A stretch of DNA of 48,723 nt from an uncultured Ellagibacter sp. (GCF_934636505.1 NZ_CAKUAL010000008.1:1-48723); one strand, 5' to 3'; shown: positions 35,475 to 44,187, counted from the stretch's first letter. Translations and numbers: made by a program. Notes: a model not told the origin generated them from the letters alone.

Positions 35475-36773
35475 CTACTTCACCGCGTCAAAGCCCTGCT
35501 CAAGGTCGGCCAAGATGTCCTTGATGTTCTCGGTGCCGATAGACAGGCGAATCGTCGTGGGGGAGATGCCCGCAGCCTCAAGCTCCTTGTCGGTCAGCTG
35601 CGAGTGGGTGGTCGACGCCGGGTGAATGACGAGGCTCTTCACGTCCGCCACGTTCGCGAGCAGGCTGAACAGCTTCAGGCTCTCGGTGAACTTGCAGGCG
35701 GTCTCGGCCGTGCCCTTGATTTCGAACGTGAAGATGGAGGCGGCTCCGTTGGGATAGTACTCGTCGTAGAGCTCCTTCGCGCGGCCGGTCGAAAGCGACG
35801 GGTGGTTCACGCGTTCGACCTGCGGGTGGCTGTTCAGGAAGTCGACGACCTTGAGCGCGTTCTCGACGTGGCGCTCGACGCGCAGCGAGAGCGTCTCCAA
35901 GCCCTGGAGCAGGATAAACGCGTTGAAGGGAGACAGCGTTGCGCCCTGGTCGCGTAGGAGCGTGGCGCGCGCCTTGGTGATATAGGCGGCCTCGCCTGCG
36001 GCTTCGGTGAACACGACGCCGTGGTAGCTCGGGTTAGGCTTCGCGACGCCGGGGAACTTGTCGGCGTTGCCGGCCCAGTCGAACTTGCCCGCATCGACGA
36101 TCACGCCGCCCATCGCCGTGCCGTGTCCGCCGATGAACTTCGTGGCGGACGCGACCACCACGTCGGCGCCGTGCTCGATCGGGCGTAGCAGGTAGGGGGT
36201 CGAGAACGTGTCGTCCACGATGAGCGGAAGGTTGTGCTTGTGCGCGATGGCGGCCCAGCCTTCGATGTCGAGCACGTCGGAGTTCGGGTTGCCGAGCGTC
36301 TCCGCGTAGAGAAGCTTGGTGTTGTCCTGGATGGCGGCTTCGACGGCGTCAAGGTCGGCAGGGTTCACGAACGTGGTGGAAAGCCCCTGTTCGGAAAGGG
36401 TGTGCTCGAACAGGTTGAGCGTGCCGCCGTAAAGGTTGGTGGAGGAGACGACGTGGTCGCCGACCGTGGCGATATTCTGCACCGCGATGGTGATGGCGGC
36501 CGATCCGGTGGCGACGCCGAGCGCCCCGACGCCGCCCTCGAGTGCGGCGATGCGCTCCTCGAAAACGGAAACGGTGGGGTTGGTCAGGCGGGAATAGATG
36601 TTGCCCGGCTCGGTGAGTCCGAAGCGCCCGGCTGCGGTCGCGGCGTCCTTGAACACGAAGGAGGACGTCAGGTAGATCGGCACAGCGCGTGCGTCGGTCG
36701 CGGGGTCGGGGTTTTCCTGGCCGGCGTGAATCTGCAGGGTCTCGAACGAGTAGGCGTTCTCATTTTCAGACAT
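35475..36773 (-). CDS. metY: O-acetylhomoserine sulfhydrylase (Cys/Met metabolism PLP enzyme)
   Basis: 432 residues; makes homocysteine (or methionine with methanethiol) from O-acetylhomoserine. MetY-type length and motifs: TLQIHAGQ opening, PIYLTSSFVF, YSRLTNPT, PLIVDDTFSTPYL, PLP lysine Lys212 in SATKFIGGHG, the DKFPG-containing insert typical of MetY, and HPASTTHSQL near the end. TAAGGAGATAACC is its ribosome site. Cystathionine gamma-synthase/lyase relatives are shorter (~390). No other methionine gene is in the window and I see no S-box or T-box in the leader. Confidence 0.93.
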   Translation of the reverse strand: MSENENAYSFETLQIHAGQENPDPATDARAVPIYLTSSFVFKDAATAAGRFGLTEPGNIYSRLTNPTVSVFEERIAALEGGVGALGVATGSAAITIAVQNIATVGDHVVSSTNLYGGTLNLFEHTLSEQGLSTTFVNPADLDAVEAAIQDNTKLLYAETLGNPNSDVLDIEGWAAIAHKHNLPLIVDDTFSTPYLLRPIEHGADVVVASATKFIGGHGTAMGGVIVDAGKFDWAGNADKFPGVAKPNPSYHGVVFTEAAGEAAYITKARATLLRDQGATLSPFNAFILLQGLETLSLRVERHVENALKVVDFLNSHPQVERVNHPSLSTGRAKELYDEYYPNGAASIFTFEIKGTAETACKFTESLKLFSLLANVADVKSLVIHPASTTHSQLTDKELEAAGISPTTIRLSIGTENIKDILADLEQGFDAVK

Positions 36774-36829
36774 TTGGTTATCTCCTTAAACGATTGCGAT
36801 AATATTCGCTTATTCATATAACGGTCGTA

Positions 36830-36858
36830 GTTATACGTGGCAACGCCCACTTGGTCAA
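36830..36858 (-). promoter_or_regulatory. metY promoter
   Basis: Minus strand: TTGACC (36858-36853), 17-nt spacer, TATAAC (36835-36830), starting RNA about 50 nt before the ATG. A near-palindrome gcgataatattcgc at 36796-36809 lies in the leader. Confidence 0.75.
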
Positions 36859-36907
36859 TAGGTTTTCGGGGAAAATCGGAATAATTTCTGTTGACCTGCT
36901 GAAACGT

Positions 36908-36940
36908 CGATAACCGCTTATCGGTTGCGTCGATAAGCGG
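36908..36940. promoter_or_regulatory. Operator-like array upstream of the metY promoter
   Basis: Three CGATAA half-sites in alternating orientation: CGATAA-4 nt-TTATCG (36908-36923) and CCGCTTATCG-7 nt-CGATAAGCGG (36914-36940, perfect 10-bp arms). About 50 bp ahead of the -35. Likely a binding site for an activator or a repressor; the protein is not identifiable here. Confidence 0.6.
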
Positions 36941-37167
36941 CGGGAAAGGCGAGTTCGCGCCCGATTGCCGAAAGACTGGCTTTCTCATCTTGGGGATTGG
37001 CATCAAACTGTTAAACAACGCTTTCACCTGCGTAAATTATTGTTTACAGAACTCGTTTCGCCAATTGTGGAGCTTGCGTGAAGGAGGGGATGGCGTTACT
37101 ATGGATACCGTTTAGATTGACTTTGACCGATAGACGCATTTGCGTCGCGTTTGAAAGAGGGGCCGTC

Positions 37168-37287
37168 ATGGATTTGAGCTTCATTCCCGACAATCCGGGG
37201 ATTATCGCCGGCATCGTTGCCGTCATCGTCATCATCATCGTCGCGTGCATCGCGAAGGGCTTCATCGACGAGCTCAAGAAGAAGTAG
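37168..37287 (+). CDS. 39-residue single-pass membrane protein
   Basis: ATG with AAAGAGGGG 5 nt upstream. A short N-terminal part with MDLSFIPDNPG, one helix (IIAGIVAVIVIIIVACIAKG) and a basic end DELKKK, so N-out/C-in by the positive-inside rule. No homolog that I recognise; it fits the class of small regulatory or scaffold membrane proteins. An upstream extension from 37078 or 37090 is open but has worse ribosome spacing. A perfect palindrome gacgcatttgcgtc lies at 37133-37146 in its leader. Confidence 0.6.
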   Translation: MDLSFIPDNPGIIAGIVAVIVIIIVACIAKGFIDELKKK

Positions 37288-37530
37288 CCGCATCGCGTTG
37301 GCGAGCGGCCCGGCGGGACGTCGACGGCATTGACGTTCGAGCCGCAACCGCGCCCGCACGCAGGGGGGGGGCGAGTGGGCCGCCGATTGTCGGTCGCATC
37401 GCGCCTGCGAGGCGGGCTGGCCGTCGGGCATACCGCGTTGCCCCGAACCCGTTCGGCGCGCGGCGACCGAGGCGCTCCTTCCTAGCAGGGCGCGCTTGCC
37501 GATGAAATTTGCGTATGCGAGCACCTGTGG
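37288..37530. other. Intergenic stretch, no gene seen
   Basis: Very GC-rich with a nine-G run at about 37363-37371. The gap to the sortase start is 344 nt including the terminator; I see no coding frame. Confidence 0.5.
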
Positions 37531-37548
37531 CGCCCCCGCTCGGGGGCG
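37531..37548 (+). terminator. GC hairpin ahead of the sortase-purFM operon
   Basis: cgccccc / gggggcg with a 4-nt loop, followed by tcgcttattatag. It may end the small membrane-protein transcript; TATAGT at 37557-37562 right after it could be the -10 for the sortase operon. Confidence 0.6.
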
Positions 37549-37631
37549 TCGCTTATTATAGTGAGGTTTCAGCGAAAGCACGGATTGCGGGGCGCGGGCT
37601 CCGCAGTGGGGAATCCCACGGAAAGGCGAGT

Positions 37632-38663
37632 ATGTCCACGAATCGTCGAGGGCGAGGGGAAGCGCAGTTCAACGGGGGCGCGCATATGCGTGCGACCGCT
37701 CCTGCACGCGCGGTTGCTCCTGCGCGGAAGCGGCGTTTCGGTCTTTGGACCGCGATTCTCATCGTGGCTATCGTGGTGTTCCTTGCGGCTGCATTCGCCT
37801 TGGGAAGCATCCTGCTCACTTATCACGAGGGCCAGAAATCCTACGACGACGTGGCCGATAAGGCGTTCCTTTCCGACTCCGCGCTCTCTGACGCGTCTGG
37901 CATATCGCTTGTCGACCTCACCGTCGATTGGGATGCCCTTCTCGCGATCAACCCCGACACGGTCGGGTGGATCTTCATCCCGGGCACGAACGTGAATTAC
38001 CCCATCGTCCATGCGCCCGAGTCGAATCCCGACAAGTACCTCACCGTTGATTTCCAGGGCAATTCGGGCGGATGGTGGCTGCCTACCTACGGCACGCCGT
38101 ACCTGCTTGCGTCGAATGCTGCCGATTTCTCGGACAAGAACAATATCGTGCAGGGCCATCACCTGCAGAATGGGGAAATGTTCGCCGCGATCGCCGATTT
38201 CGCCGACGCCGAGCAGTTCAACGAGCATCGCACGGTGTACCTGCTCACCCCGAAGGGCTCGTGGCGCCTGCAGTCGGTGTCGCTTGTCCACTGCAGCGGG
38301 TCGGAATCGATCGTGCAGACGAAGTTCGAAAGCGACGTCGCCTTCACCTCCTATGTTGCCGACAAGATCAGCCGCAGCATCGTCGAGTGCGACCCGGCGG
38401 CGCCCGACGCGTCGGCCATTTCCCGCTTCTTCATGTTTTCTACCTGCGATAGCAACACGGACGCGCGCTACGTGCTGTGCTGTGTGCCGGTCGAATACGC
38501 CGCTGTCAATTCTTCTGGTACGGTGTCTGAAGGTTCGGCTGCGAACAATACGAACAACGCAAGCAATGCGAACAACGCAAACGGCGGCAGCGGCGGGGCC
38601 GGCATGGTCGATCCCAGCGCGGCCGCGACAATAGACGATGCAGCAAAGGAGATCGTTTCATGA
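37632..38663 (+). CDS. Class B sortase
   Basis: 343 residues from ATG 37632 (GAAAGGCGAG upstream). A basic N-terminal tail, one membrane helix (about 37-63), then the sortase fold: VGWIFIPGTNVNYPIVH (class B), catalytic His176 in VQGHHLQNG, Cys272 in MFSTCDSN and Arg279 in DARYVLCC. Class B enzymes attach iron-uptake proteins or, in clostridia, act on other NPQTN-like or SPKTG-like signals. No substrate with a sorting signal is in the window. The C terminus has an unusual 45-residue Asn/Gly/Ala tail. The stop overlaps purF (ATGA), so the two are translationally coupled. Confidence 0.92.
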   Translation: MSTNRRGRGEAQFNGGAHMRATAPARAVAPARKRRFGLWTAILIVAIVVFLAAAFALGSILLTYHEGQKSYDDVADKAFLSDSALSDASGISLVDLTVDWDALLAINPDTVGWIFIPGTNVNYPIVHAPESNPDKYLTVDFQGNSGGWWLPTYGTPYLLASNAADFSDKNNIVQGHHLQNGEMFAAIADFADAEQFNEHRTVYLLTPKGSWRLQSVSLVHCSGSESIVQTKFESDVAFTSYVADKISRSIVECDPAAPDASAISRFFMFSTCDSNTDARYVLCCVPVEYAAVNSSGTVSEGSAANNTNNASNANNANGGSGGAGMVDPSAAATIDDAAKEIVS

Positions 38664-40165
38664 GCACTTCGATACTGCCGGGCGAACGACCCGACCGCCT
38701 CGAAGAGGAATGTGCCGTGTTCGGCGTCTTCGCCCCTGGTGAGGACGTCGCGCGTATGACGTGCTTCGGCCTGCAGGCGCTTCAGCACCGCGGGCAGGAA
38801 AGCGCGGGAATCGCTGTGGGGGATGGCGAGACCATTATGGTTTCCAAGGACTTGGGCCTGGTCACGCAGGTGTTCGACGAGGCGAGCCTCGCTGCGCTCA
38901 CCGGCTTTGTGGCGGTCGGCCACGCGCGCTATTCCACTTCCGGCGCCGCGGCGTCGTGGGAAGCCGCCCAGCCCCACATCTCGGCGATCGATGAGACGCT
39001 CATCGCCCTCGCGCACAACGGCACGCTCGTGAACACGAACAGCCTGCGCGCCCGCCTGATCGACGAGGGCATCCAGCTTCGTGCCGGCACCGACTCCGAG
39101 GTAGCAGCGAAGGCGATCGGCGACATCACCAAAAAGACGCACCACCTGCGTGAAGGCATCCGCTTCGCCATGGAGCATCTGAAGGGCGCCTACGCCATGG
39201 TGCTCGCGAGCCCCGACTGCCTCTACGCCTTCCGCGATCCGAACGGCATCCGCCCGCTGTGCATGGGCAAGCTTCCCGACGACCGCGGTTGGGTCGTTTC
39301 GTCCGAGACCTGCGGCCTTGATATCGTGGGCGCGGAATACGTGCGTGACGTGAACCCGGGCGAAATCGTGCGCTTCAGCAAAGACGGCGTCACTTCCGAG
39401 CAGGGCGTGCCCGCCGGCCGCCGCGCGAGCTGCATCTTCGAGTACGTGTACTTCGCCCGCCCCGACTCGGTGATGGACGGCCAGTCGGTCTACCAGGCCA
39501 GGCGCAACATGGGCCGCATCTTGGCGCGCGAGGCGCCGGCCGATGCGGATCTGGTGCTCGGCGTGCCCGACTCGGGAATCCCCTCGGCCATGGGCTTCGC
39601 CTTCGAAAGCGGCATCCCCTACGCCGACGGCATCGTGAAGAACCGCTACGTGGGCCGCACGTTCATCCAGCCGACGCAGGCCATGCGCCAGCTGGGCATT
39701 CGCCTGAAGCTGAACCCGCTGCCGAGCGTCATCTCGGGCAAGCGCCTCGTCGTGATCGACGATTCCATCGTGCGCGGCAACACCTCCAAAAAGCTCATCG
39801 AGATGCTGCGCCAGGCAGGCGCCACCGAGGTCCACATGCGCATCGTGAGCCCCGAGGTGCTCTGGCCGTGCTTCTACGGCATCGACACCGACACGCGCGA
39901 CCAGCTCATCGCCGCGAACATGACCAACGAGGAGATGTGCGAGTGGATGGGCGCCGACTCGCTCGCGTTCATCAGCTTGCCCGGCCTGCGCGAGTCGCTT
40001 CCCGACGTGCGCGAACCCGGCTTTTGCGAGGCGTGTTTCTCGGGCGACTACCCCGTGGAGATTCCGCCCTCCACGGCCAAGAAGAGCTTCATGACCAAGG
40101 CGGATTTCGCCGCAGAATACGCGCGCGAGAATGAGAAAGCTGAGAAAACCCAGGTCACCCTGTAA
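38660..40165 (+). CDS. purF: Amidophosphoribosyltransferase
   Basis: 501 residues; first step of purine synthesis, PRPP plus glutamine to phosphoribosylamine. A short propeptide ends before the nucleophile Cys18 (EEECAVFGVF). GLQALQHRGQESAGI and HARYSTSG are in the glutaminase domain; VVIDDSIVRGNTSKK is the PRPP loop. Cysteines in RRASCIFEY, LWPCFYG and FCEACF match the 4Fe-4S ligands of the Bacillus-type enzyme, which links this gene to the Suf system and to oxygen sensitivity (known for B. subtilis PurF). Start overlaps the sortase stop; purM follows 39 nt later. Confidence 0.97.
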   Translation: MSTSILPGERPDRLEEECAVFGVFAPGEDVARMTCFGLQALQHRGQESAGIAVGDGETIMVSKDLGLVTQVFDEASLAALTGFVAVGHARYSTSGAAASWEAAQPHISAIDETLIALAHNGTLVNTNSLRARLIDEGIQLRAGTDSEVAAKAIGDITKKTHHLREGIRFAMEHLKGAYAMVLASPDCLYAFRDPNGIRPLCMGKLPDDRGWVVSSETCGLDIVGAEYVRDVNPGEIVRFSKDGVTSEQGVPAGRRASCIFEYVYFARPDSVMDGQSVYQARRNMGRILAREAPADADLVLGVPDSGIPSAMGFAFESGIPYADGIVKNRYVGRTFIQPTQAMRQLGIRLKLNPLPSVISGKRLVVIDDSIVRGNTSKKLIEMLRQAGATEVHMRIVSPEVLWPCFYGIDTDTRDQLIAANMTNEEMCEWMGADSLAFISLPGLRESLPDVREPGFCEACFSGDYPVEIPPSTAKKSFMTKADFAAEYARENEKAEKTQVTL

Positions 40166-40204
40166 TTGCTTGCAGGATGGGAACGTTACGAGAAGGAGCG
40201 AAAA

Positions 40205-41284
40205 GTGAGCGAGGAAATCACCTACGCGGCGGCGGGCGTTGATACGGCCGAGGGCGCGCGAGCGGTCGATGCGATCAAGGAGACCGTGCATTCAACCTAC
40301 CGCCCCGAGGTCGTGGGCGACATCGGCGGCTTTGGCGGCCTGTTCTCCATTGCGGCGGCGAAGGGGATGGAGGACCCGCTGCTCGTGTCGGGCACCGATG
40401 GCGTGGGCACCAAGCTCAAGGTAGCCCAGCTTGTCGGCAAGCATGGCACGGTGGGCATCGACCTTGTCGCCATGTGCGTGAACGACATCCTCGCTTGCGG
40501 CGCCGAGCCGCTGTTCTTCCTGGATTACATCGCGATCGGCAAGCTGCGCCGCGAGCATGTGGCGGAAGTTGTCGCGGGCATCGGAGAGGGCTGCCGTCAG
40601 GCGGGCTGTGCACTCATCGGCGGCGAGATGGCTGAGCACCCCGGTGTTATGGACCCTGACGATTACGACTTGTCCGGCTTCACGGTGGGCGTGGTCGACC
40701 GCCCGAAGATGCTCGATCCCGAAAGCGTGCGCGAGGGCGATGTGCTCATCGGACTTGCGTCGTCGGGCTTGCACTCCAATGGCTACTCGCTCGCGCGCAA
40801 GGTGTGCGTGGAGGGGAAGAGCACCGAGGAGCTTTTGGCACCCGTTGACGCGCTCGGCGGCCAGTCGGTGGGCGAGGCGCTGCTCACCCCGACGCGCATC
40901 TACGTGAAGCAGGTGCTCTCCGTGCTCGCCGAGTGCCCCAAGGCTGTGCGTGCGCTTGCGCACATCACGGGCGGTGGCATCACCGAGAACCTCAATCGCG
41001 CGCTGAATTCGCAGGTGAATGCCCAGGTCGATCTGGGCACATGGCCCGTTCCCGCCATCGCGAAGTACGTGTGCGAGGCGGCCGACCTCTCCGAGGGCCA
41101 GGCGCTCAAAACCTTCAACATGGGTGTCGGCATGGTCTTGATCGTCGACCCCGACCGTGCGGACGAGGTGGAGGCCGCGCTCGCGAAGGCGGGCGAGACC
41201 ACCTATCGCGTGGGCCGCATCGTCTCCGGCGAAGGCGAAGTGGAATACGCGGGCGAAGGAAACCTGTACGGCTACGAAGGCTAG
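40205..41284 (+). CDS. purM: Phosphoribosylformylglycinamidine cyclo-ligase
   Basis: 359 residues from GTG 40205 (AAGGAG 7 nt upstream). Closes the imidazole ring to give AIR. Motifs: YAAAGVDTAEGARAV, IGGFGGLF, SGTDGVGTKLKVA, CVNDILACGAEPLFFLDY, GGEMAEHPGVM, SGLHSNGYSLAR, ITGGGITENLNR and FNMGVGM. Operon with purF; ends at a strong terminator at 41358-41382, so purN and purH downstream are transcribed separately. Confidence 0.97.
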   Translation: MSEEITYAAAGVDTAEGARAVDAIKETVHSTYRPEVVGDIGGFGGLFSIAAAKGMEDPLLVSGTDGVGTKLKVAQLVGKHGTVGIDLVAMCVNDILACGAEPLFFLDYIAIGKLRREHVAEVVAGIGEGCRQAGCALIGGEMAEHPGVMDPDDYDLSGFTVGVVDRPKMLDPESVREGDVLIGLASSGLHSNGYSLARKVCVEGKSTEELLAPVDALGGQSVGEALLTPTRIYVKQVLSVLAECPKAVRALAHITGGGITENLNRALNSQVNAQVDLGTWPVPAIAKYVCEAADLSEGQALKTFNMGVGMVLIVDPDRADEVEAALAKAGETTYRVGRIVSGEGEVEYAGEGNLYGYEG

Positions 41285-41357
41285 GAGATAGTCCTTAAAA
41301 TGGGTGGCTTCGTGGCATGCTGCGGACTGCTCACCTGGGATTGAATGTGCATTGCGG

Positions 41358-41382
41358 AGAAGGCCTCGATACGGGGCCTTCT
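41358..41382 (+). terminator. Terminator after purM
   Basis: agaaggcctc / ggggccttct (one G-T wobble) with a 5-nt loop, then ttacgttc. Confidence 0.8.
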
Positions 41383-41401
41383 TTACGTTCTGGTGCCATG
41401 C

Positions 41402-41468
41402 TTGAGGTTTATTCGTGAAAAGCATACAATAGAAGTCAATGAAAGCTCATAGCTTAAAAAAGAAGCTT
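41402..41468 (+). promoter_or_regulatory. Toxin-antitoxin promoter and operator-like AAGCT repeats
   Basis: TTGAGG (41402-41407), exactly 17 nt, TACAAT (41425-41430). Just downstream: AAGCT-cat-AGCTT (41443-41455) and AAGCTT (41463-41468), sites where the antitoxin could bind to autoregulate. Confidence 0.7.
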
Positions 41469-41490
41469 AAATAAGGGAGGAGAGCAGACG

Positions 41491-41781
41491 ATGGCTTCTG
41501 CAGCTATCAGTGCACCGCTTTCTACGAAAGTAACCGATGCGGAGAAAAAACGCTTTGTTGAAACGTGCGACGCCATCGGGACGTCGCCGAGCAACGCGTT
41601 GCGAATGTTCGTTTCTGCTTTCAACAGACGAGGAGGCTTCCCCTTCGATTCCTCGAACCCCAACGGCTATTCCTCGGAAACGCTTGCAGCGATGGATGAT
41701 GCGGTAAATGGCCGCGTTTCGGGGCCTTATAAAACTAACAAGGAAATGTGGGCGGCGGTTTTCGACGACTCTGGTGAGTAA
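41491..41781 (+). CDS. RelB/DinJ family antitoxin
   Basis: 96 residues with GGGAGG about 10 nt upstream. A ribbon-helix-helix N terminus (STKVTDAEKKRFVETCDAI, GTSPSNALRMFV) is typical of RelB/DinJ, followed by a C-terminal tail expected to wrap the toxin. The RFG-like GGFPFD segment is a family mark. It binds and neutralises the YafQ-type toxin encoded 3 nt downstream and probably represses the shared promoter with it. Confidence 0.92.
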   Translation: MASAAISAPLSTKVTDAEKKRFVETCDAIGTSPSNALRMFVSAFNRRGGFPFDSSNPNGYSSETLAAMDDAVNGRVSGPYKTNKEMWAAVFDDSGE

Positions 41782-41784
41782 CTT

Positions 41785-42063
41785 ATGCTTGATGTCGCTT
41801 TCACCTCGCAGTTCAAGAAAGGCATGAAGCGCAAGAGAAAGCAAGGAGCCGAACTTGCCAAAATCGATGAGGTCATTACGATGTTGCGTAGCGGGGAGCC
41901 TTTACCGGAGCGCAATCGGGACCATGCTTTATCGGGAACGTATCATGGCCATAGGGAATGCCATATTGAACCAGACTGGCTACTGATATATCGCATTGAT
42001 TCAAATCTTCTCGTGCTCACGGCGGTAAGGACTGGATCTCATAGCGAATTGTTGGGAATCTAG
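41785..42063 (+). CDS. YafQ/RelE-type mRNA interferase toxin
   Basis: 92 residues, ATG 3 nt after the antitoxin stop. Ribosome-dependent mRNA endonuclease. The catalytic set of YafQ is intact: His47 (RNRDHALSG), His60 and Asp64-Trp65 (ECHIEPDWLLIY), Arg82 and His86 (RTGSHSELL). So the module is probably active. AT content is higher than in neighbours, in keeping with acquisition. It ends 283 nt ahead of the SNF transporter. Confidence 0.93.
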   Translation: MLDVAFTSQFKKGMKRKRKQGAELAKIDEVITMLRSGEPLPERNRDHALSGTYHGHRECHIEPDWLLIYRIDSNLLVLTAVRTGSHSELLGI

Positions 42064-42093
42064 AGCCCGCTCGGTACCGACTCGTGGCGCCTT

Positions 42094-42297
42094 GTGTTCG
42101 CGGTGATCGGTGTGGCTGGCATCGAGCCTGCGACCGACGTCGTCGAGCATCACGAGAAGATGCGTTCCGACGAGCATTTCGCGCTGTATCTCTTCGTCGA
42201 CATCGTCGCCGTGGTGGGCACGTCGCTCACACAGTACACCTACACTACGGTCGAGCCTGAGACGCGCGCGAAGGACGCCGTCCCTGCGCTACAATAA
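42094..42297 (+). pseudogene. Possible 3' remnant of a membrane-protein gene
   Basis: 67 codons with the high-GC third positions of real local genes. The peptide (VIGVAGIEPATDVVEHHEKM, DEHFALYLFVDIVAVVGTSL) has one hydrophobic segment. The frame stays open back to the toxin stop, and no ribosome site precedes the GTG at 42094. I read it as the tail of a gene truncated when the toxin-antitoxin module inserted. It could instead be a true small protein. Confidence 0.35.
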
Positions 42298-42346
42298 GCG
42301 CTTGACGCGCATGGGGCGCGTCGAGAAAGATAGGGAACAAAGTAGT

Positions 42347-43792
42347 ATGCCAGAGCAGAGCACGCCCGCCGCATCCGCGGCAACGCCCTCGCGCGAGCAT
42401 TTCGCGTCGCGTTTGGGATTCATCCTCATCAGCGCTGGGTGCGCGATCGGGCTGGGGAACGTGTGGCGCTTCCCCTACATCACAGGGCAGTACGGTGGCG
42501 CGGCATTTTTCCTCATCTACCTGGTGTTCCTCGTGATTTTGGGGCTGCCCGTCATGGTGATGGAGTTTGCGGTCGGGCGCGCGTCGCAGAAGTCGGCGGC
42601 GCAGGCGTTCGACAAGCTGCAGCCTTCGGGTGCGTGGCATTGGTTCTCCTGGTGGGGCTTCATTGGCTGCACGGTGCTCATGATGTTCTACACCACTGTG
42701 TGCGGCTGGATGCTTTCCTATGTGCCGAAGATGGCGTCGGGCGTGTTCGACGGGGCGGATGCGCAGATGACCGCGGCCGTGTTTTCGGGCATGCTTGCTG
42801 ACCCCGTGGGGCTTATCGCGTGGATGGTGGTGGCGGTCGTGGTCGGCGCGGTTGTGTGCGGCATGGGCCTGCAGAAGGGCGTCGAGCGCATTACCAAGTG
42901 GATGATGGCGACGCTGTTCGTGGTTATGATTGTGCTGTGCGTGCGCGCGGTGACGCTGCCAGGCGCGGGGGAGGGGATCGCGTTTTACCTCGTGCCCGAC
43001 TTCTCGCGCCTGTTCGCGGGTGCAACGGTGGCGGAGCAGTGGGCGACGTTCAGCGACGCGGTGTTCGCTGCGATGGGGCAGGCGCTTTTCTCGCTTTCGC
43101 TCGGCATGGCTTCGATGGAAATCTTCGGGTCCTACATTGGTCGCGAGCGCAGCCTTGCCGGCGAGGCGATTTCGGTGACTGCGCTCAACACCGTCGTCGC
43201 CGTCCTGGCGGGCCTCATCATCTTCCCTGCATGCTTCGCATACGGTGTAAGTCCTGATCAGGGGCCATCTCTTGTGTTCGTGACGCTGCCTGTGGTGTTC
43301 GGGCAGATGCCTTTGGGCAACGTGTGGGGCGCGCTGTTCTTCGTGTTCATGAGCTTTGCCGCGCTTTCGACGGTGATTGCCGTGTTCGAGAACCTCATCA
43401 GCTGGTCGATAGACAAATGGGGCATCCCCCGCCGCCGCGCTGCCGTGATCACGGCGGTCCTCGTTCTCGTGCTGTCGCTGCCGTGCGCGCTCGGCTTTAA
43501 CGTCCTTTCGGGCGTGACCGTACCGGCGGTCGGTGACATCCAATCGATCGAGGACTTCATCGTGTCGAACAACCTGCTTCCCTTAGGCGCGCTGTTCTTC
43601 GTGCTGTTCTGTACGACGCGCAGGGGCTGGGGCTGGGAAAACTTCCTCGCCGAGACCAACGCGGGCCGGGGCGTGCGCTTCCCGGCGTGCGCGCGCCTGT
43701 GGCTGAAGTTCGGGATTCCCGTGCTGATTCTCGTCATCTTCGTGCTGGGGTACGCTCCGAAGATTGCCGCATGGCTAGGGCTTGCAGGGTAA
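42347..43792 (+). CDS. SNF (neurotransmitter:sodium symporter) family transporter
   Basis: 481 residues from ATG 42347 (TAGGGAAC upstream). LeuT/MhsT-type sodium-coupled amino acid importer with 11-12 helices. TM1 motif GCAIGLGNVWRFPYITGQ gives sodium and substrate ligands; the TM6 unwound segment is in ALFSLSLGMASMEIFGSYI, TM8 in FFVFMSFAALSTVIAVFE. Probably moves a hydrophobic or aromatic amino acid; the exact one cannot be read. It lies in the interrupted purine cluster between purM and purN. Confidence 0.93.
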   Translation: MPEQSTPAASAATPSREHFASRLGFILISAGCAIGLGNVWRFPYITGQYGGAAFFLIYLVFLVILGLPVMVMEFAVGRASQKSAAQAFDKLQPSGAWHWFSWWGFIGCTVLMMFYTTVCGWMLSYVPKMASGVFDGADAQMTAAVFSGMLADPVGLIAWMVVAVVVGAVVCGMGLQKGVERITKWMMATLFVVMIVLCVRAVTLPGAGEGIAFYLVPDFSRLFAGATVAEQWATFSDAVFAAMGQALFSLSLGMASMEIFGSYIGRERSLAGEAISVTALNTVVAVLAGLIIFPACFAYGVSPDQGPSLVFVTLPVVFGQMPLGNVWGALFFVFMSFAALSTVIAVFENLISWSIDKWGIPRRRAAVITAVLVLVLSLPCALGFNVLSGVTVPAVGDIQSIEDFIVSNNLLPLGALFFVLFCTTRRGWGWENFLAETNAGRGVRFPACARLWLKFGIPVLILVIFVLGYAPKIAAWLGLAG

Positions 43793-43833
43793 TATTCGGG
43801 GCTGCGCGACTTTCGCGGGAAGAGGGCTTCCGG

Positions 43834-43913
43834 GCTGCGGGTTTCCCGATCTGTGGGTCTCCCCGGCTGCGGGCTCTCCCGAGTTGCGGGCACCCCGAGC
43901 TGAGGGTTTCGCT
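43834..43913. repeat. Degenerate tandem repeats of about 17 bp
   Basis: About five units of the form gctgcggg(t/c)(t/c)(t/c)cccga. Two or three looser copies of gcttcccgtgg(c/t)tcctg follow at 43912-44022. Noncoding as far as I can tell; part of the 985-nt gap between the SNF gene and purN. Confidence 0.6.
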
Positions 43914-44187
43914 TCCCGTGGCTCCTGCAGCAGATGCCCTCGTCGAGATGAGGCTTTGCTTCTTATGGTTCCTGTGACGAACGCCTCGTCTGGTCGCAAG
44001 CTTCGCTTCCCGTGGTTCCTGGGGTAGTCCTGGGGTAGAGCACTTCGCCGAGGTACAAGCTCTCGAAGGGGGTGGTGCTCTTTCTCGGTTTCAGCTCATC
44101 TGCTGGATGAGGCCTGTCGAATGTGTGGCGTCTCGATATCGGCTCGCCTGTCGGGCGCGGTCTCCGAATGCGCGTTCTTTCTCGATT

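Noticed and set aside
36774..36960. SAM (S-box) or T-box leader for metY
   Set aside because: The leader is only about 50 nt and has no S-box kink-turn or T-box sequence.
43782..44027. Short plus-strand frame through the degenerate repeats after the SNF gene
   Set aside because: The peptide just reflects the tandem repeat and has no ribosome site.
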